A stretch of DNA of 64,000 nt from Chryseobacterium joostei (lineage in GTDB: Bacteria; Bacteroidota; Bacteroidia; Flavobacteriales; Weeksellaceae), in the NCBI RefSeq assembly GCF_003815775.1, contig NZ_CP033926.1, positions 2,418,001 through 2,482,000 of the forward strand, read 5' to 3'. The number at the start of each line of letters is the position of its first letter. Position 1 is the stretch's first letter. The notes below the pieces were generated by a model that was not told where the DNA came from, did no database searches, and was given only the letters and a program-made list of their open reading frames with translations. Positions 1 to 7,558 of this stretch are shown in pieces. The position numbers were made by a program, and so were the translations under genes.

Positions 1-14
1 GAGCCAAGATATAA

Positions 15-1043
15 CTAAATATTTTCACTAATCATTTTGTATAATTCTATTCTGTTAACTTTTCCGTTAGGTGTTCTTGGAATTGTATTAATAAAAATAA
101 TCTCTTTTGGTTTATGGAATTTTTTCTCAAATGTTATCTGGGAAATGGCTCTAATTAAGCCGTCCGATTCTTTTCCCTCAACAATCAGCACTAGTTTTTG
201 CCCTAAACTTTCATCGGGTAAGCCTACAAAAATAGCTTCATTAGGTATTTCTTTTTTGACTAAGGTTTCAAGCGCTTCCGGAAAAATTTTCGCTCCACCA
301 GAATTAATTACGTTGTCTATTCTTCCCAGGAATTTAAATTGCTTATCGTTTTTAATTTCAACTAAATCATTAGTTTTCAATACCTCATCATTTACATTGG
401 GTGCAAATAAGGTCAGACATCCTCTTTCATCCAAGGAAATAGAAACATTTTCAAACACAGTAAAATAATCTTCGGATTCCGGCATTAACTGTTTCAGACC
501 AATATGGGAAAGTGTTTCTGACATTCCATAAGTTTCAAAAATACAGTTTGAACTCTTTAGATCTATATGACGAATTTTATTTTTGAGACTTTCAGAAACT
601 GCAGCTCCGCCAATGATCAAGTTTTTAATCAAATGTAATTGATCCAATGAATTTTCTACCTGAAGCGGAGTCATCGCACAAAAGTCTATTTCTTCATCCA
701 AATGTCCTACTGGATTTAAAGATGGTTCTGTAACAATCAACTTTAGATTGCGTTCCATAGAGCGTACTATCATCATTTTTCCTGAAATGTATTCTACAGG
801 CAGGCACAATAGAGCTTTATCTCCCTCTTTTAATCCCAGAAAATTACAGGTCATCACTGCAGAATTGATCATTTTCTTTTTCTCGATGTCGAAAATCTTT
901 GGAACTCCCGTAGACCCTGAGGTCTGAACTTTTACCATTTCACCATCAGAAACCCATTCTTCTAAAAAGTTTTCTACTTTTTTTTCAAATTCTGTATGGA
1001 ATGATAATTTATTAATATTGAGATTATTGAAGTCTATAAGCAT
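15..1043 (-). CDS. menE: o-succinylbenzoate-CoA ligase-like AMP-binding enzyme (MenE)
   Basis: This is a 342-residue adenylate-forming enzyme. The AMP/ATP-binding P-loop TSGSTGVPK is at about residues 41-49 and the C-terminal lysine motif TPNGKVNR is near residue 325. The family activates a carboxylate as an acyl-adenylate and transfers it to CoA. The short length and lack of extra domains match the Bacteroidetes form of MenE, which acts in menaquinone synthesis in the cytoplasm. The reading frame is open further upstream, but I chose the ATG at 1043 because the upstream stretch is hydrophobic, lysine/phenylalanine-rich and unlike the family. The substrate is inferred from family resemblance; no other men genes are in the window. 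Confidence 0.85.
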   Translation of the reverse strand: MLIDFNNLNINKLSFHTEFEKKVENFLEEWVSDGEMVKVQTSGSTGVPKIFDIEKKKMINSAVMTCNFLGLKEGDKALLCLPVEYISGKMMIVRSMERNLKLIVTEPSLNPVGHLDEEIDFCAMTPLQVENSLDQLHLIKNLIIGGAAVSESLKNKIRHIDLKSSNCIFETYGMSETLSHIGLKQLMPESEDYFTVFENVSISLDERGCLTLFAPNVNDEVLKTNDLVEIKNDKQFKFLGRIDNVINSGGAKIFPEALETLVKKEIPNEAIFVGLPDESLGQKLVLIVEGKESDGLIRAISQITFEKKFHKPKEIIFINTIPRTPNGKVNRIELYKMISENI

Positions 1044-1095
1044 GATTGTGATACATAAAAAGTGATGTAAATTTAAAAAAAACTTTAAAAAATTC

Positions 1096-1125
1096 TTGTA
1101 TCTAAACAAAAAAGCTGTAAATTTG
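1096..1125 (+). promoter_or_regulatory. Bacteroidetes-type promoter of the first tRNA-Gln
   Basis: TTG at 1096-1098 and TAAATTTG at 1118-1125 are separated by 19 bases. This matches the -33 TTG and -7 TAnnTTTG consensus of the primary sigma factor in this phylum. The tRNA begins 17 bases after the -7 box. Confidence 0.75.
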
Positions 1126-1142
1126 CATCACCAAAATAAAAC

Positions 1143-1213
1143 AGACCTATAGTGTAACGGTAGCACTCCGGTTTTTGGTACCGTCAGTCGGGGTTCGAAT
1201 CCCTGTGGGTCTA
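1143..1213 (+). tRNA. tRNA-Gln (anticodon TTG), first copy
   Basis: The acceptor arms AGACCTA and TGGGTCT pair over seven positions, there is a D-arm, the anticodon loop TTTTGGT places TTG at 34-36, and the T-arm contains GGTTCGAAT. CCA is not encoded. The gene is identical over its length to the copy at 1403. The first anticodon-stem pair is a C-T mismatch. Confidence 0.95.
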
Positions 1214-1214
1214 C

Positions 1215-1241
1215 AAACCATCCTTTTTTAGGATGGTTTTT
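1215..1241 (+). terminator. Intrinsic terminator after the first tRNA-Gln
   Basis: AAACCATCC and GGATGGTTT form a 9-bp stem followed by a T-rich tract. A near-identical copy of this hairpin and the last bases of the tRNA is found at 39353. Confidence 0.85.
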
Positions 1242-1354
1242 GTTTTTAGAATAATCAGTTTAAATTCATTCAAAATTCAGCTTAAAAACCATAGCATGAA
1301 ATAAGGTTATTTGATAAAATAAATACTTTATTCATAATTTTTCAAAAACAGTTT

Positions 1355-1384
1355 TTGCATATAAGGAAAAAAGTTGTAGATTTG
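1355..1384 (+). promoter_or_regulatory. Bacteroidetes-type promoter of the second tRNA-Gln
   Basis: TTG at 1355-1357 and TAGATTTG at 1377-1384 are again 19 bases apart. The 40 bases before the tRNA closely resemble those before the first copy, so the promoter was duplicated together with the tRNA. Confidence 0.75.
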
Positions 1385-1402
1385 CACCACCAAAAATAAA
1401 AC

Positions 1403-1473
1403 AGACCTATAGTGTAACGGTAGCACTCCGGTTTTTGGTACCGTCAGTCGGGGTTCGAATCCCTGTGGGTCTA
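1403..1473 (+). tRNA. tRNA-Gln (anticodon TTG), second copy and integration target
   Basis: The sequence is identical to the tRNA at 1143-1213. Its 3' end (from 1460) is repeated at 22062, which marks it as the attachment site of island I. The gene remains intact after integration, as is usual for tRNA-targeting tyrosine integrases. Confidence 0.95.
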
Positions 1474-1475
1474 CA
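1460..1475 (+). repeat. attL core of island I
   Basis: This is the 16-base TCCCTGTGGGTCTACA at the 3' end of the second tRNA-Gln. It is identical to 22062-22077 and also to 1200-1215 in the first tRNA. Confidence 0.85.
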
Positions 1476-1482
1476 ACCAAAT

Positions 1483-1519
1483 AAAAGCAACTCGCTAATC
1501 TACAGCAAGTTGCTTTTTT
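1483..1519 (+). terminator. Terminator after the second tRNA-Gln, supplied by island I
   Basis: AAAAGCAACT and AGTTGCTTTT form a 10-bp stem followed by T residues. It lies inside the island and replaces the chromosomal terminator now found at 22081. Confidence 0.8.
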
Positions 1520-1523
1520 ATTT

Positions 1524-1560
1524 TGGTCACTTCTGGTCACTTGGTCACGATTTTGGTCAC
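1524..1560. repeat. Four TGGTCAC direct repeats, candidate integrase arm sites (left)
   Basis: TGGTCAC occurs at 1524, 1534, 1542 and 1554, all in the same orientation within 37 bases. The same heptamer occurs twice (with a third variant) just inside the right end. Paired clusters at both ends of a tyrosine-integrase element are typical of arm-type integrase binding sites. Confidence 0.65.
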
Positions 1561-1816
1561 TGTTTTTTGTAAAAAAGCCCCGCTTACATCTCATTTAACT
1601 TATTTGAATCTGATTGCATTTCAGTAACGGAAACAATGACCGTTTCACCTCAATAACCATCCATGATATTTACTATAGTCGCTATACATTGATTTACTCA
1701 TCAAGTACACCCATGTTTCTAAATAATTCTCAACAAACAGATGTTGAAAAGCACTAATACACCCATACACATCAGTAATTCAAGTAGTTAATTATTATTT
1801 TTCAAAAATAAAATAT

Positions 1817-1833
1817 TTGGCACGATTTTTGTA
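1817..1833 (+). promoter_or_regulatory. Sigma-54-like -24/-12 promoter motif
   Basis: TTGGCACGATTTTTGTA matches the -24 element (TGGCACG) of RpoN promoters with correct GG-N10 spacing, but the -12 element is GT rather than GC. It precedes two terminator-like hairpins (1933, 2088) and no gene before 2173, so any product would be a short leader or small RNA. The match is by eye only. Confidence 0.35.
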
Positions 1834-1932
1834 CATTAGCTTAATTAGAGAGCTTAGAAGTATTTTATTAAATTATTATATAAAAAAGCTTTCAGTAATT
1901 ATTTTGACAAAGGAAAAGTTAAAATAATGTAG

Positions 1933-1972
1933 AAAACCTATAAATGTTATATTAGCATTCATAGGTTTTTTG
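1933..1972 (+). terminator. Hairpin terminator in the left leader of island I
   Basis: AAACCTATAAATG pairs with CATTCATAGGTTT, followed by T residues. With the motif at 1817 it could delimit a short transcript of about 130 bases. Apart from this and the next hairpin I see no gene in 1600-2172. Confidence 0.65.
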
Positions 1973-2013
1973 CTTTAAAGGCAGTAATTGAATTTTTATT
2001 GTCTAACGGGAGA

Positions 2014-2021
2014 GTTACGTC
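2014..2021 (+). promoter_or_regulatory. GTYACGTC leader motif, copy 1
   Basis: GTTACGTC is preceded by CGGGAGA. The same arrangement (G-rich purine run, then GTYACGTC) recurs at 2568 and 2974, in front of the next genes. It is probably a shared operator or RNA leader element of island I. Confidence 0.45.
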
Positions 2022-2087
2022 CTTTAATTAAAAATGAATAAAGAAAGAAGAAAGAAGAAAGAACATATAATAAATTTAAGATAGACT

Positions 2088-2119
2088 AAAGACCTTTTAA
2101 AGAAAGGGGTCTTTTTTTT
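2088..2119 (+). terminator. Terminator or attenuator before the first HTH gene
   Basis: AAAGACC and GGTCTTT form a stem followed by eight T residues, 54 bases before the start at 2173. A purine tract with AAAGAAG repeats precedes it. Its position between the leader motif and the gene fits an attenuator. Confidence 0.6.
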
Positions 2120-2172
2120 ATACCCAAAATTTTATTATGCATAAAATAACATAACCAATTAAATATTTTAAA

Positions 2173-2442
2173 ATGAACACATTACAATTAGTACACGTAC
2201 CAAAAGAGGAATTAATTACTGAGATTGAAAAAGTAGTTATGAAAGTATTAGAAACTCTTAAAATCGGACAGCAAACCGAACAAGAAAAAGAGCTTTATTC
2301 GAGAAAAGAAGTTATGGAACTCTTAGGTGTCACTTATTCAACGCTTTTTAACTGGAATAATAAAAAGATTTTAGTTCCAAGAAAAATCGGGCATAGAGTA
2401 TATTATGATAGAAAAGAAGTTTTAGCATGTAAACAGAAGTGA
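2173..2442 (+). CDS. Helix-turn-helix DNA-binding protein (excisionase-like)
   Basis: This 89-residue protein has a helical N-terminal half and a C-terminal winged-helix domain of the MerR/excisionase type, with SRKEVMELLGVTYSTLFNWN followed by a basic wing ending in YYDRKEVLA. Such genes sit beside integrases or replication genes in Bacteroidetes integrative elements and act as excisionases or transcription regulators. Here it is the first gene at the tRNA end of island I. It shares its upstream GTYACGTC motif with the next two genes, which suggests common regulation. I cannot tell excisionase from repressor. Confidence 0.7.
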   Translation: MNTLQLVHVPKEELITEIEKVVMKVLETLKIGQQTEQEKELYSRKEVMELLGVTYSTLFNWNNKKILVPRKIGHRVYYDRKEVLACKQK

Positions 2443-2567
2443 AAAATGAGACTGTTAATCAGGCAGAGTTTTATAAATAAAATATCAGGAAACTAATAAT
2501 ATTTCCGCTTAGTATAATAAAAAAATAACGTGTAAATATATCCGTAATGGTTATTGCGGGAGGGATT

Positions 2568-2575
2568 GTCACGTC
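2568..2575 (+). promoter_or_regulatory. GTYACGTC leader motif, copy 2
   Basis: GTCACGTC is preceded by GCGGGAGGGATT and lies 46 bases before the start at 2622. Compare 2014 and 2974. Confidence 0.45.
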
Positions 2576-2621
2576 CAAATTTTAAGAAATAAAAAAATAA
2601 ACAATTTAAAATCAATCAATT

Positions 2622-2942
2622 ATGAATTTAAACAAAAATAAAAATAGCCACATTGAAATGCTATTACTTGCAGTTTTACAAGAATTAAAAGAACAACTTT
2701 ATTATGAAATGGAAGAAACTTTAATAGGAAAAATATCTCATTTAACAACTAAAATAAATGGTATTGAAGAAAGAAAACCTGAAGACCTTTTACCAATTAA
2801 AGATGCAGCTGAATTTTTAGGAGTGAGTAAAGTAACGCTTTGGAGACTAAGAAAATCTGGAGAGATAAAATCATTTATGCTCGGATCACAAATTTATTTT
2901 AAAAAGTCTGAGATTCTAAAATCGCTCATTCCTGTAAACTAA
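2622..2942 (+). CDS. Second helix-turn-helix DNA-binding protein
   Basis: This 106-residue protein has an N-terminal helical region and a C-terminal HTH of the same excisionase/MerR-like class, with IKDAAEFLGVSKVTLWRLRK at about residues 59-78 and a wing IYFKKSEILKSL. It is a distant paralogue of the gene at 2173. Tandem genes of this type are common in Bacteroidetes mobile elements and regulate excision or replication. It carries its own upstream GTYACGTC motif, and a third copy follows it. Confidence 0.7.
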   Translation: MNLNKNKNSHIEMLLLAVLQELKEQLYYEMEETLIGKISHLTTKINGIEERKPEDLLPIKDAAEFLGVSKVTLWRLRKSGEIKSFMLGSQIYFKKSEILKSLIPVN

Positions 2943-2973
2943 TACTCTTTAGATGAAAATTTAGGATGGTATT

Positions 2974-2981
2974 GTTACGTC
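2974..2981 (+). promoter_or_regulatory. GTYACGTC leader motif, copy 3
   Basis: GTTACGTC is preceded by AGGATGGTATT and lies 32 bases before the start at 3014. It is the third copy in one kilobase, again directly upstream of a gene. Confidence 0.45.
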
Positions 2982-3013
2982 AAAACCTTTTAACAATTAA
3001 AATAATTTGAAAT

Positions 3014-3436
3014 ATGAAAAATATTTACAGAAAAAATAAAATTAAAAGCAAAAAATCTAATGTGGAAAAAATTAAAACATTTGATTTTAAAGAACTTGAA
3101 AAAAAGATAATCATGGCTGAGATCAATTATCAACTTGAACAAAGAGAAAGATTAATATCAGAAGCTAAGGACTTTTACTTTGAAGTTGATAGCGAAGAGC
3201 AGATTTGGGGATATAAAGATTCTGAAGTGGTAGCAGATATTTATGTTAATGAAGAGTGGAAAAATAAGATTAGTGTTGAAACTGATATTAACCCTTATTC
3301 TGATGTCACTTTTGAGGAGGTTGATAAAGCGCTTCGTGATTTTTTATTCAATGAGTGGAGCAAAAAACAATTTAAAAAGCTTGAAACTATTGAACCTTGT
3401 ATGAGTAGAGATCTTGACAAGTGGAAAGATTCGTAA
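3014..3436 (+). CDS. Hypothetical protein, charged, helical
   Basis: I do not recognise this 140-residue protein. The first 25 residues are very basic and the rest is rich in acidic residues and aromatics, with a predicted helical stretch (about residues 25-50) and no signal peptide or membrane segment. It sits between the HTH pair and the polymerase-like gene and has the same upstream leader motif, so it is probably part of the element's regulatory or replication module. No catalytic motif is evident. Confidence 0.6.
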   Translation: MKNIYRKNKIKSKKSNVEKIKTFDFKELEKKIIMAEINYQLEQRERLISEAKDFYFEVDSEEQIWGYKDSEVVADIYVNEEWKNKISVETDINPYSDVTFEEVDKALRDFLFNEWSKKQFKKLETIEPCMSRDLDKWKDS

Positions 3437-3454
3437 TAAAAAAATATTAACCAG

Positions 3455-3491
3455 CAATGGGAATCTCTTTTTAGATGTGGGATTTCCATTG
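3455..3491 (+). promoter_or_regulatory. Leader hairpin before the polymerase-like gene
   Basis: CAATGG (3455-3460) pairs with CCATTG (3486-3491), with a partial inner stem GAATC/GATTT. It ends 16 bases before the chosen start at 3508. The trailing sequence is weakly T-rich, so it may act as an attenuator or protect the mRNA end. Confidence 0.4.
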
Positions 3492-3507
3492 TTTAAAAAT
3501 TAACATT

Positions 3508-5037
3508 ATGTCAAAAAAATTATTATCTGAAAATAAAACAGCAAGAAAGCTGACTAGAAAAGAAAAACAAAGGATTACAATTGCTAATATAGCTTTAATT
3601 CCTTGCGTAATTAAAAATTATATAGATACACTTGTGAAGGTTTACCGTCCGACTTTTGCCTACCAGCTAAAAGTTGAGTTTTTCTATTATATCGTTACAA
3701 CGATAATAAAGCGCCAAAATACATATGAAAATAAAGCCCTTGAAAACATTCCTGTAGCGCTTAATGCAACGATTCTAAGGGGGATTAAATCCGATTATAA
3801 TGAGTATATAGACTGGCTTATTGAGCAAGAAATTATTTTTAAGGCTGAAAATTACGTGCCTGAACTCTCTTCAAATAAATATTGCTTTGCCAATTTTATT
3901 TTGCCGTCCCTAAAAGAAGATTCAGTCTCTGAAATAATTGAAATGAAGGCCTTGGAGTCTAGTACGGTAATAGTTGCAAGATCTATTCAGGAATCTGAGG
4001 TATATGAGGAGAATAAACATCTTTTGAAGTGGTTTAATGATGGTTTAGAGATTGATTTTGAAGGGGCTAAAACCTATATTAAAGATTTATCATATTATGA
4101 AGGTGAAATTTTTGATTTAACGCATAAAAAAGTTCATTGGAATCATCAAATATCAACTCTGCATCACAAGGCTTTTTATGCTACCAGAAATAAGGAAAGT
4201 GATTTTCGTTTACACACAGTTCTAACAAACTTGAAGAAGATATTTAAACCTTTTGTAACATACGAAGGTCAAGAACTAGTAGGGTATGATCTGAAAAATT
4301 CACAACCGTTTTTCTTGATATTTTTAATAAATTCTATTATAAATAACAATGATAGAATAAGTAATATATTAAGTAGAATATATAGTATAAAGGATTATAA
4401 TTCCTTTATGTTGCAGAAACTCCGTGAAGTCCTTTCTACAGAGGATTTTCAGAAAGAGTATGAAATTTTTAAAACATGGGTTCTTAATGGTGAAATTTAT
4501 GAAAATATGAAAAGTGTAATGAATCCTAAGAAGCAGTTGGGTTCTTATTTTGCTAATAAATATAATGCTATAAAAAAAGTAACAGAACTAAAAAAAGTGG
4601 ATAATGTTAGAGCTTTGATGAAAGGAGTTATTTTTACTTTATTTTTCAGTGGAATAAAAACACGAAACTCGAATTACAAAACCTTTAAAAAAGATTTTCC
4701 AAATTTAATTGCTTTGATAGAGATTTTCAAGATGAAAAATAATGCTGATTTTTCCAAGTTATTACAAAATATTGAATCAGAATGTATTATTGATTTTGTA
4801 TCAAAGAAGATCGCTAATGAGTACCCAGAAATACCATTATTTTCTATTCATGACTCTTTATCTACAACAGAAAAGTACGCTCATATTTTGGCCGATTTAA
4901 TGCCTAAATACATCTTTGAATATACAGGTTTAATGCCAAAGATAGAAGAAGAAAGATGGAAGAAATATGATTATCAGATTGACTATAAAAGGAAAGTGGA
5001 ATTACATTCAGAATGGTATGCTTATAACGGCTTTTAA
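3508..5037 (+). CDS. Divergent protein with DNA polymerase A / T7 RNA polymerase-like motifs
   Basis: This 509-residue protein is probably unannotated in most databases. In order it shows RLHTVLTNL (about 234-242, like the GRxHT...NLQ segment of family A polymerases), LVGYDLKNSQPFF (motif A, Asp at 261), RALMKGVIFTLFF (368-380, like the motif B of T7 RNA polymerase, RSVTKRSVMTLAY, with R, K, T, L and the aromatic in register), and FSIHDSLST (Asp at 449, like the T7 motif C IHDSFGT). That set implies a two-metal palm domain making nucleic acid. The role may be element replication, priming or transcription. The ATG at 3508 was preferred over one at 3475 because the latter lies inside the leader hairpin. 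Function is inferred from motifs only. Confidence 0.55.
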   Translation: MSKKLLSENKTARKLTRKEKQRITIANIALIPCVIKNYIDTLVKVYRPTFAYQLKVEFFYYIVTTIIKRQNTYENKALENIPVALNATILRGIKSDYNEYIDWLIEQEIIFKAENYVPELSSNKYCFANFILPSLKEDSVSEIIEMKALESSTVIVARSIQESEVYEENKHLLKWFNDGLEIDFEGAKTYIKDLSYYEGEIFDLTHKKVHWNHQISTLHHKAFYATRNKESDFRLHTVLTNLKKIFKPFVTYEGQELVGYDLKNSQPFFLIFLINSIINNNDRISNILSRIYSIKDYNSFMLQKLREVLSTEDFQKEYEIFKTWVLNGEIYENMKSVMNPKKQLGSYFANKYNAIKKVTELKKVDNVRALMKGVIFTLFFSGIKTRNSNYKTFKKDFPNLIALIEIFKMKNNADFSKLLQNIESECIIDFVSKKIANEYPEIPLFSIHDSLSTTEKYAHILADLMPKYIFEYTGLMPKIEEERWKKYDYQIDYKRKVELHSEWYAYNGF

Positions 5038-5076
5038 GAGGGCTTTTAGTGCGCTTTAAGTCAACGGCAATAAAAT

Positions 5077-5104
5077 AAAAACAGGCATTTTTTATGCCTG
5101 TTTT
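5077..5104. terminator. Bidirectional terminator between convergent genes
   Basis: AAAACAGGCAT and ATGCCTGTTTT form an 11-bp stem, flanked by A residues on the left and T residues on the right. It serves the polymerase-like gene (+) and the ABC-3C operon (-). Confidence 0.85.
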
Positions 5105-5124
5105 CTTTTATACTTTAAAAAAAA

Positions 5125-7050
5125 TTATTTTGGAATATTTTTTAGACTTGGATTTAACTTAGAGTAATATTCACCTACAACTAAATCACTGTTTTCTAAT
5201 TCTTCCGTAATATAAGATGTTGTGTATATCATTTGATAAGTTGATGGATCATAATCTTTCAACCTCTCAATAAGTAACTGTTGAAGATTTTGCGCTCTTT
5301 TCATTTCAATACCTTTATCTTCCATATTATCAGCAAAAATAAATCTTGGGTAGCGCATTTGAGGCACTCTCAATGATGCTAGAAATAGAGCAAATCTAGC
5401 AGATACTTTTAAATAGAAATTAGAACTGGCAGAATATTTAGAATATTTATTTGACAGAAAAACTAGATTGTTTGAATAATCGATAAAGAAATCACTTGCA
5501 TTTTTAAATTCATCTTGTCTGTCAAGATCATTGTTTAATAAATAAACACCTTCTTCTCTGACGATATTAGTAATTTCTTCTTTCAACTTTTCCTGCTTGG
5601 CTTCAGTCTGGAAGATATATTTTTTTAAGAAATTTATTTCATTTTGAAGACTGGCTCTTTTTAGTAAAAGCTGATTGTAGAATTCTGCATTTTCTAACAT
5701 GGTTCTAAGTTGTAAAATTTCCCCCTCAATAAAGCCTTTATTACTGTTTAGCTGATCTATGGTTTCTTCACTAAAGGATTTAACGTCTTTCAATGCGTCA
5801 TTAACTTGTTTCTGTAAATCTTGTAATTTCCCAATTTCAGCAATATATTTGGATTTTAGCTCTAATAAGCTTCTTTTATTGAGCTCTAAAAGCTTTGTAG
5901 ACTCGTTTATTTGGAACCCGATTTCAATTTCCATTCTTCTTGCCTGAACGACACCAAAAGATTCATCTATTGGCTCTTTACAAAGCTTACAAGCAGATTC
6001 ATTGCTGGGCTTAATTTTTGATAGACATTCTGGACAATATTCTAATGGCAAATGTCCTAGAAATTCTCTTGTATTAATAGAATTTTTTAATGCTTTTATT
6101 TTTTTGTTTAAAGTTTCTATAAAAAATTCGGAGTCTTGTATTTCGTTATTTAATATATTAATAGTACTTTCTAATTCAGAAACAATTTTTCTCTGGATTA
6201 TGGATTCTTCATTTAGTTTTTGAAATTCTAATTTTGTATCTTCTTTATAGTCAGCTTCTTTTTCTTTTGTACGAATTGCAATAATTTCCTCTTGGATTGA
6301 TGAAATCTCTATCTCTTTATTTTGTATTTGTGTTTCAATGTGTGTTGGGTTTAGCGATAAGGCATCGGTAAAGAAATTAGATGTTGCTTTTATCTCGCTT
6401 TTGGTTGATTCAAATTCTTTTTCTGCAATTATTAAACGCTTCTTGTTTTCATACAAATCTTCGCTGTAAACCCCTAACAATAAGTCTGATATTGTTTCTC
6501 TTGTAAGTTGACTGTCAAAATGTTCATAGTAAAATAAAGAACTCGTAGGAGAATCTTGGTCGATGTATAAAAGTCTAAGAATTTGATGAAATGTTATATT
6601 GCTATCCCCTTTAACGTTTGGTAAATCAAGAAGTTCAAATAATATATTTGAAAAACTTCTTATATTATCTGTTGTTCTGTATCCAAATTTTTGCCAAGTC
6701 TTTCCTTCAGGAGGTGAAAAACTTTCCTCCATTGTTCCCCAATAAAAATACATTGGAGCTTGTGTATTTATCTTTCCATCTTCATCTTTAATAAGCTCCC
6801 GTTTTACAGTAAAAATAACGCTATTCATTTCAACTTCTGCAATAGCAAAAGAACATAAACGTGCTTCGGGAACAAAGTCACCAAAAGCACCTCCTAAAAC
6901 AAAGAAAATAAAATGTGTTATTGTTGATTTTCCACTACTGTTATCTCCTCGAATGATATTTATTCCTTTATGAAATCTTTCATCATAAGCCACTTTTCCG
7001 AGTTCTGTCTGTATGTAAAGTCTTAATAAAAAAAGATTATTACGCATCAT
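5125..7050 (-). CDS. Rad50/SMC-like ATPase of an ABC-three-component (ABC-3C) system
   Basis: This 641-residue ATPase has an N-terminal Walker A GDNSSGKST (residues 35-43), long coiled-coil arms, a central zinc hook with two CxxC pairs (YCPEC and CKLC), and a C-terminal Walker B-like RFIFADNMEDKG. This is the Rad50/RecN plan. The gene order, ATPase after a small middle protein after a CTD protein, is that of predicted ABC-3C defence systems, in which the ATPase senses DNA or invasion and licenses an effector. It is the last gene of a four-gene operon and overlaps the previous gene by 11 bases. MM at the start leaves the exact first residue open. Confidence 0.8.
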   Translation of the reverse strand: MMRNNLFLLRLYIQTELGKVAYDERFHKGINIIRGDNSSGKSTITHFIFFVLGGAFGDFVPEARLCSFAIAEVEMNSVIFTVKRELIKDEDGKINTQAPMYFYWGTMEESFSPPEGKTWQKFGYRTTDNIRSFSNILFELLDLPNVKGDSNITFHQILRLLYIDQDSPTSSLFYYEHFDSQLTRETISDLLLGVYSEDLYENKKRLIIAEKEFESTKSEIKATSNFFTDALSLNPTHIETQIQNKEIEISSIQEEIIAIRTKEKEADYKEDTKLEFQKLNEESIIQRKIVSELESTINILNNEIQDSEFFIETLNKKIKALKNSINTREFLGHLPLEYCPECLSKIKPSNESACKLCKEPIDESFGVVQARRMEIEIGFQINESTKLLELNKRSLLELKSKYIAEIGKLQDLQKQVNDALKDVKSFSEETIDQLNSNKGFIEGEILQLRTMLENAEFYNQLLLKRASLQNEINFLKKYIFQTEAKQEKLKEEITNIVREEGVYLLNNDLDRQDEFKNASDFFIDYSNNLVFLSNKYSKYSASSNFYLKVSARFALFLASLRVPQMRYPRFIFADNMEDKGIEMKRAQNLQQLLIERLKDYDPSTYQMIYTTSYITEELENSDLVVGEYYSKLNPSLKNIPK

Positions 7051-7558
7051 ATCTACTTTCCATTAAACTTGTTCTACTTTTTAGTCCATTTTCACCAAAT
7101 AAAGAGATTTGATTGAAATGCCCTGTCATCAACGAGATGACATTTTTTTCTTTGGGCGTCAGTTCATCAAAATTATTTACAAATTCAGCTAAAATATCTT
7201 TATTTAATATTTTAACTCTTTGTAGGTTAATGGATGATTTGTCAATTATTCCGTAAGAAGCAATACAATTTAAGGCTGCAAGTTGATAAGGTTTTATTTT
7301 TTCAAAAACTTTTCTGTTCTCATACACCTTTTCATAAGGATTATTTGAATCCTTTATAAATTCTTTACGAAGTTTTCTAATATCTGATTCTGTTTGTCTC
7401 AGTTTAATTTCGTGTATTTTGCTCGGGAATAATAAATAGAAATCCCAAATTCTAATTCTTTCTACTTCTATTTTAGTTCCATTTTCAAATTTGTTTAAAA
7501 AATGGAGAATTCTAAAAATTGTATGATAAAGATCAAAAGCTTGATTATATACTATCAT
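7040..7558 (-). CDS. ABC-3C system middle component
   Basis: This 172-residue protein begins with a helical segment (YNQAFDLYHTIFRILHFLNK) followed by WDFYLLFPSKIHEIKL, a pattern typical of the middle component of ABC-three-component systems. The family is a small winged-helix-like protein thought to bridge the ATPase and the effector. Its ends overlap both neighbours (14 and 11 bases), so it is translationally coupled to them. Assignment rests on recognised pattern and gene order. Confidence 0.7.
   Translation of the reverse strand: MIVYNQAFDLYHTIFRILHFLNKFENGTKIEVERIRIWDFYLLFPSKIHEIKLRQTESDIRKLRKEFIKDSNNPYEKVYENRKVFEKIKPYQLAALNCIASYGIIDKSSINLQRVKILNKDILAEFVNNFDELTPKEKNVISLMTGHFNQISLFGENGLKSRTSLMESRYDA

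Noticed and set aside
37..468. 143-residue plus-strand frame opposite menE
   Set aside because: Shadow of the menE reading frame; the composition is that of an antisense frame.
1328..1594. Open frame of 88 residues antisense to the second tRNA-Gln
   Set aside because: Its core (VDPQGFEPRLTVPKTGVLPL) is the well-known false translation of a tRNA gene; no independent coding signal.
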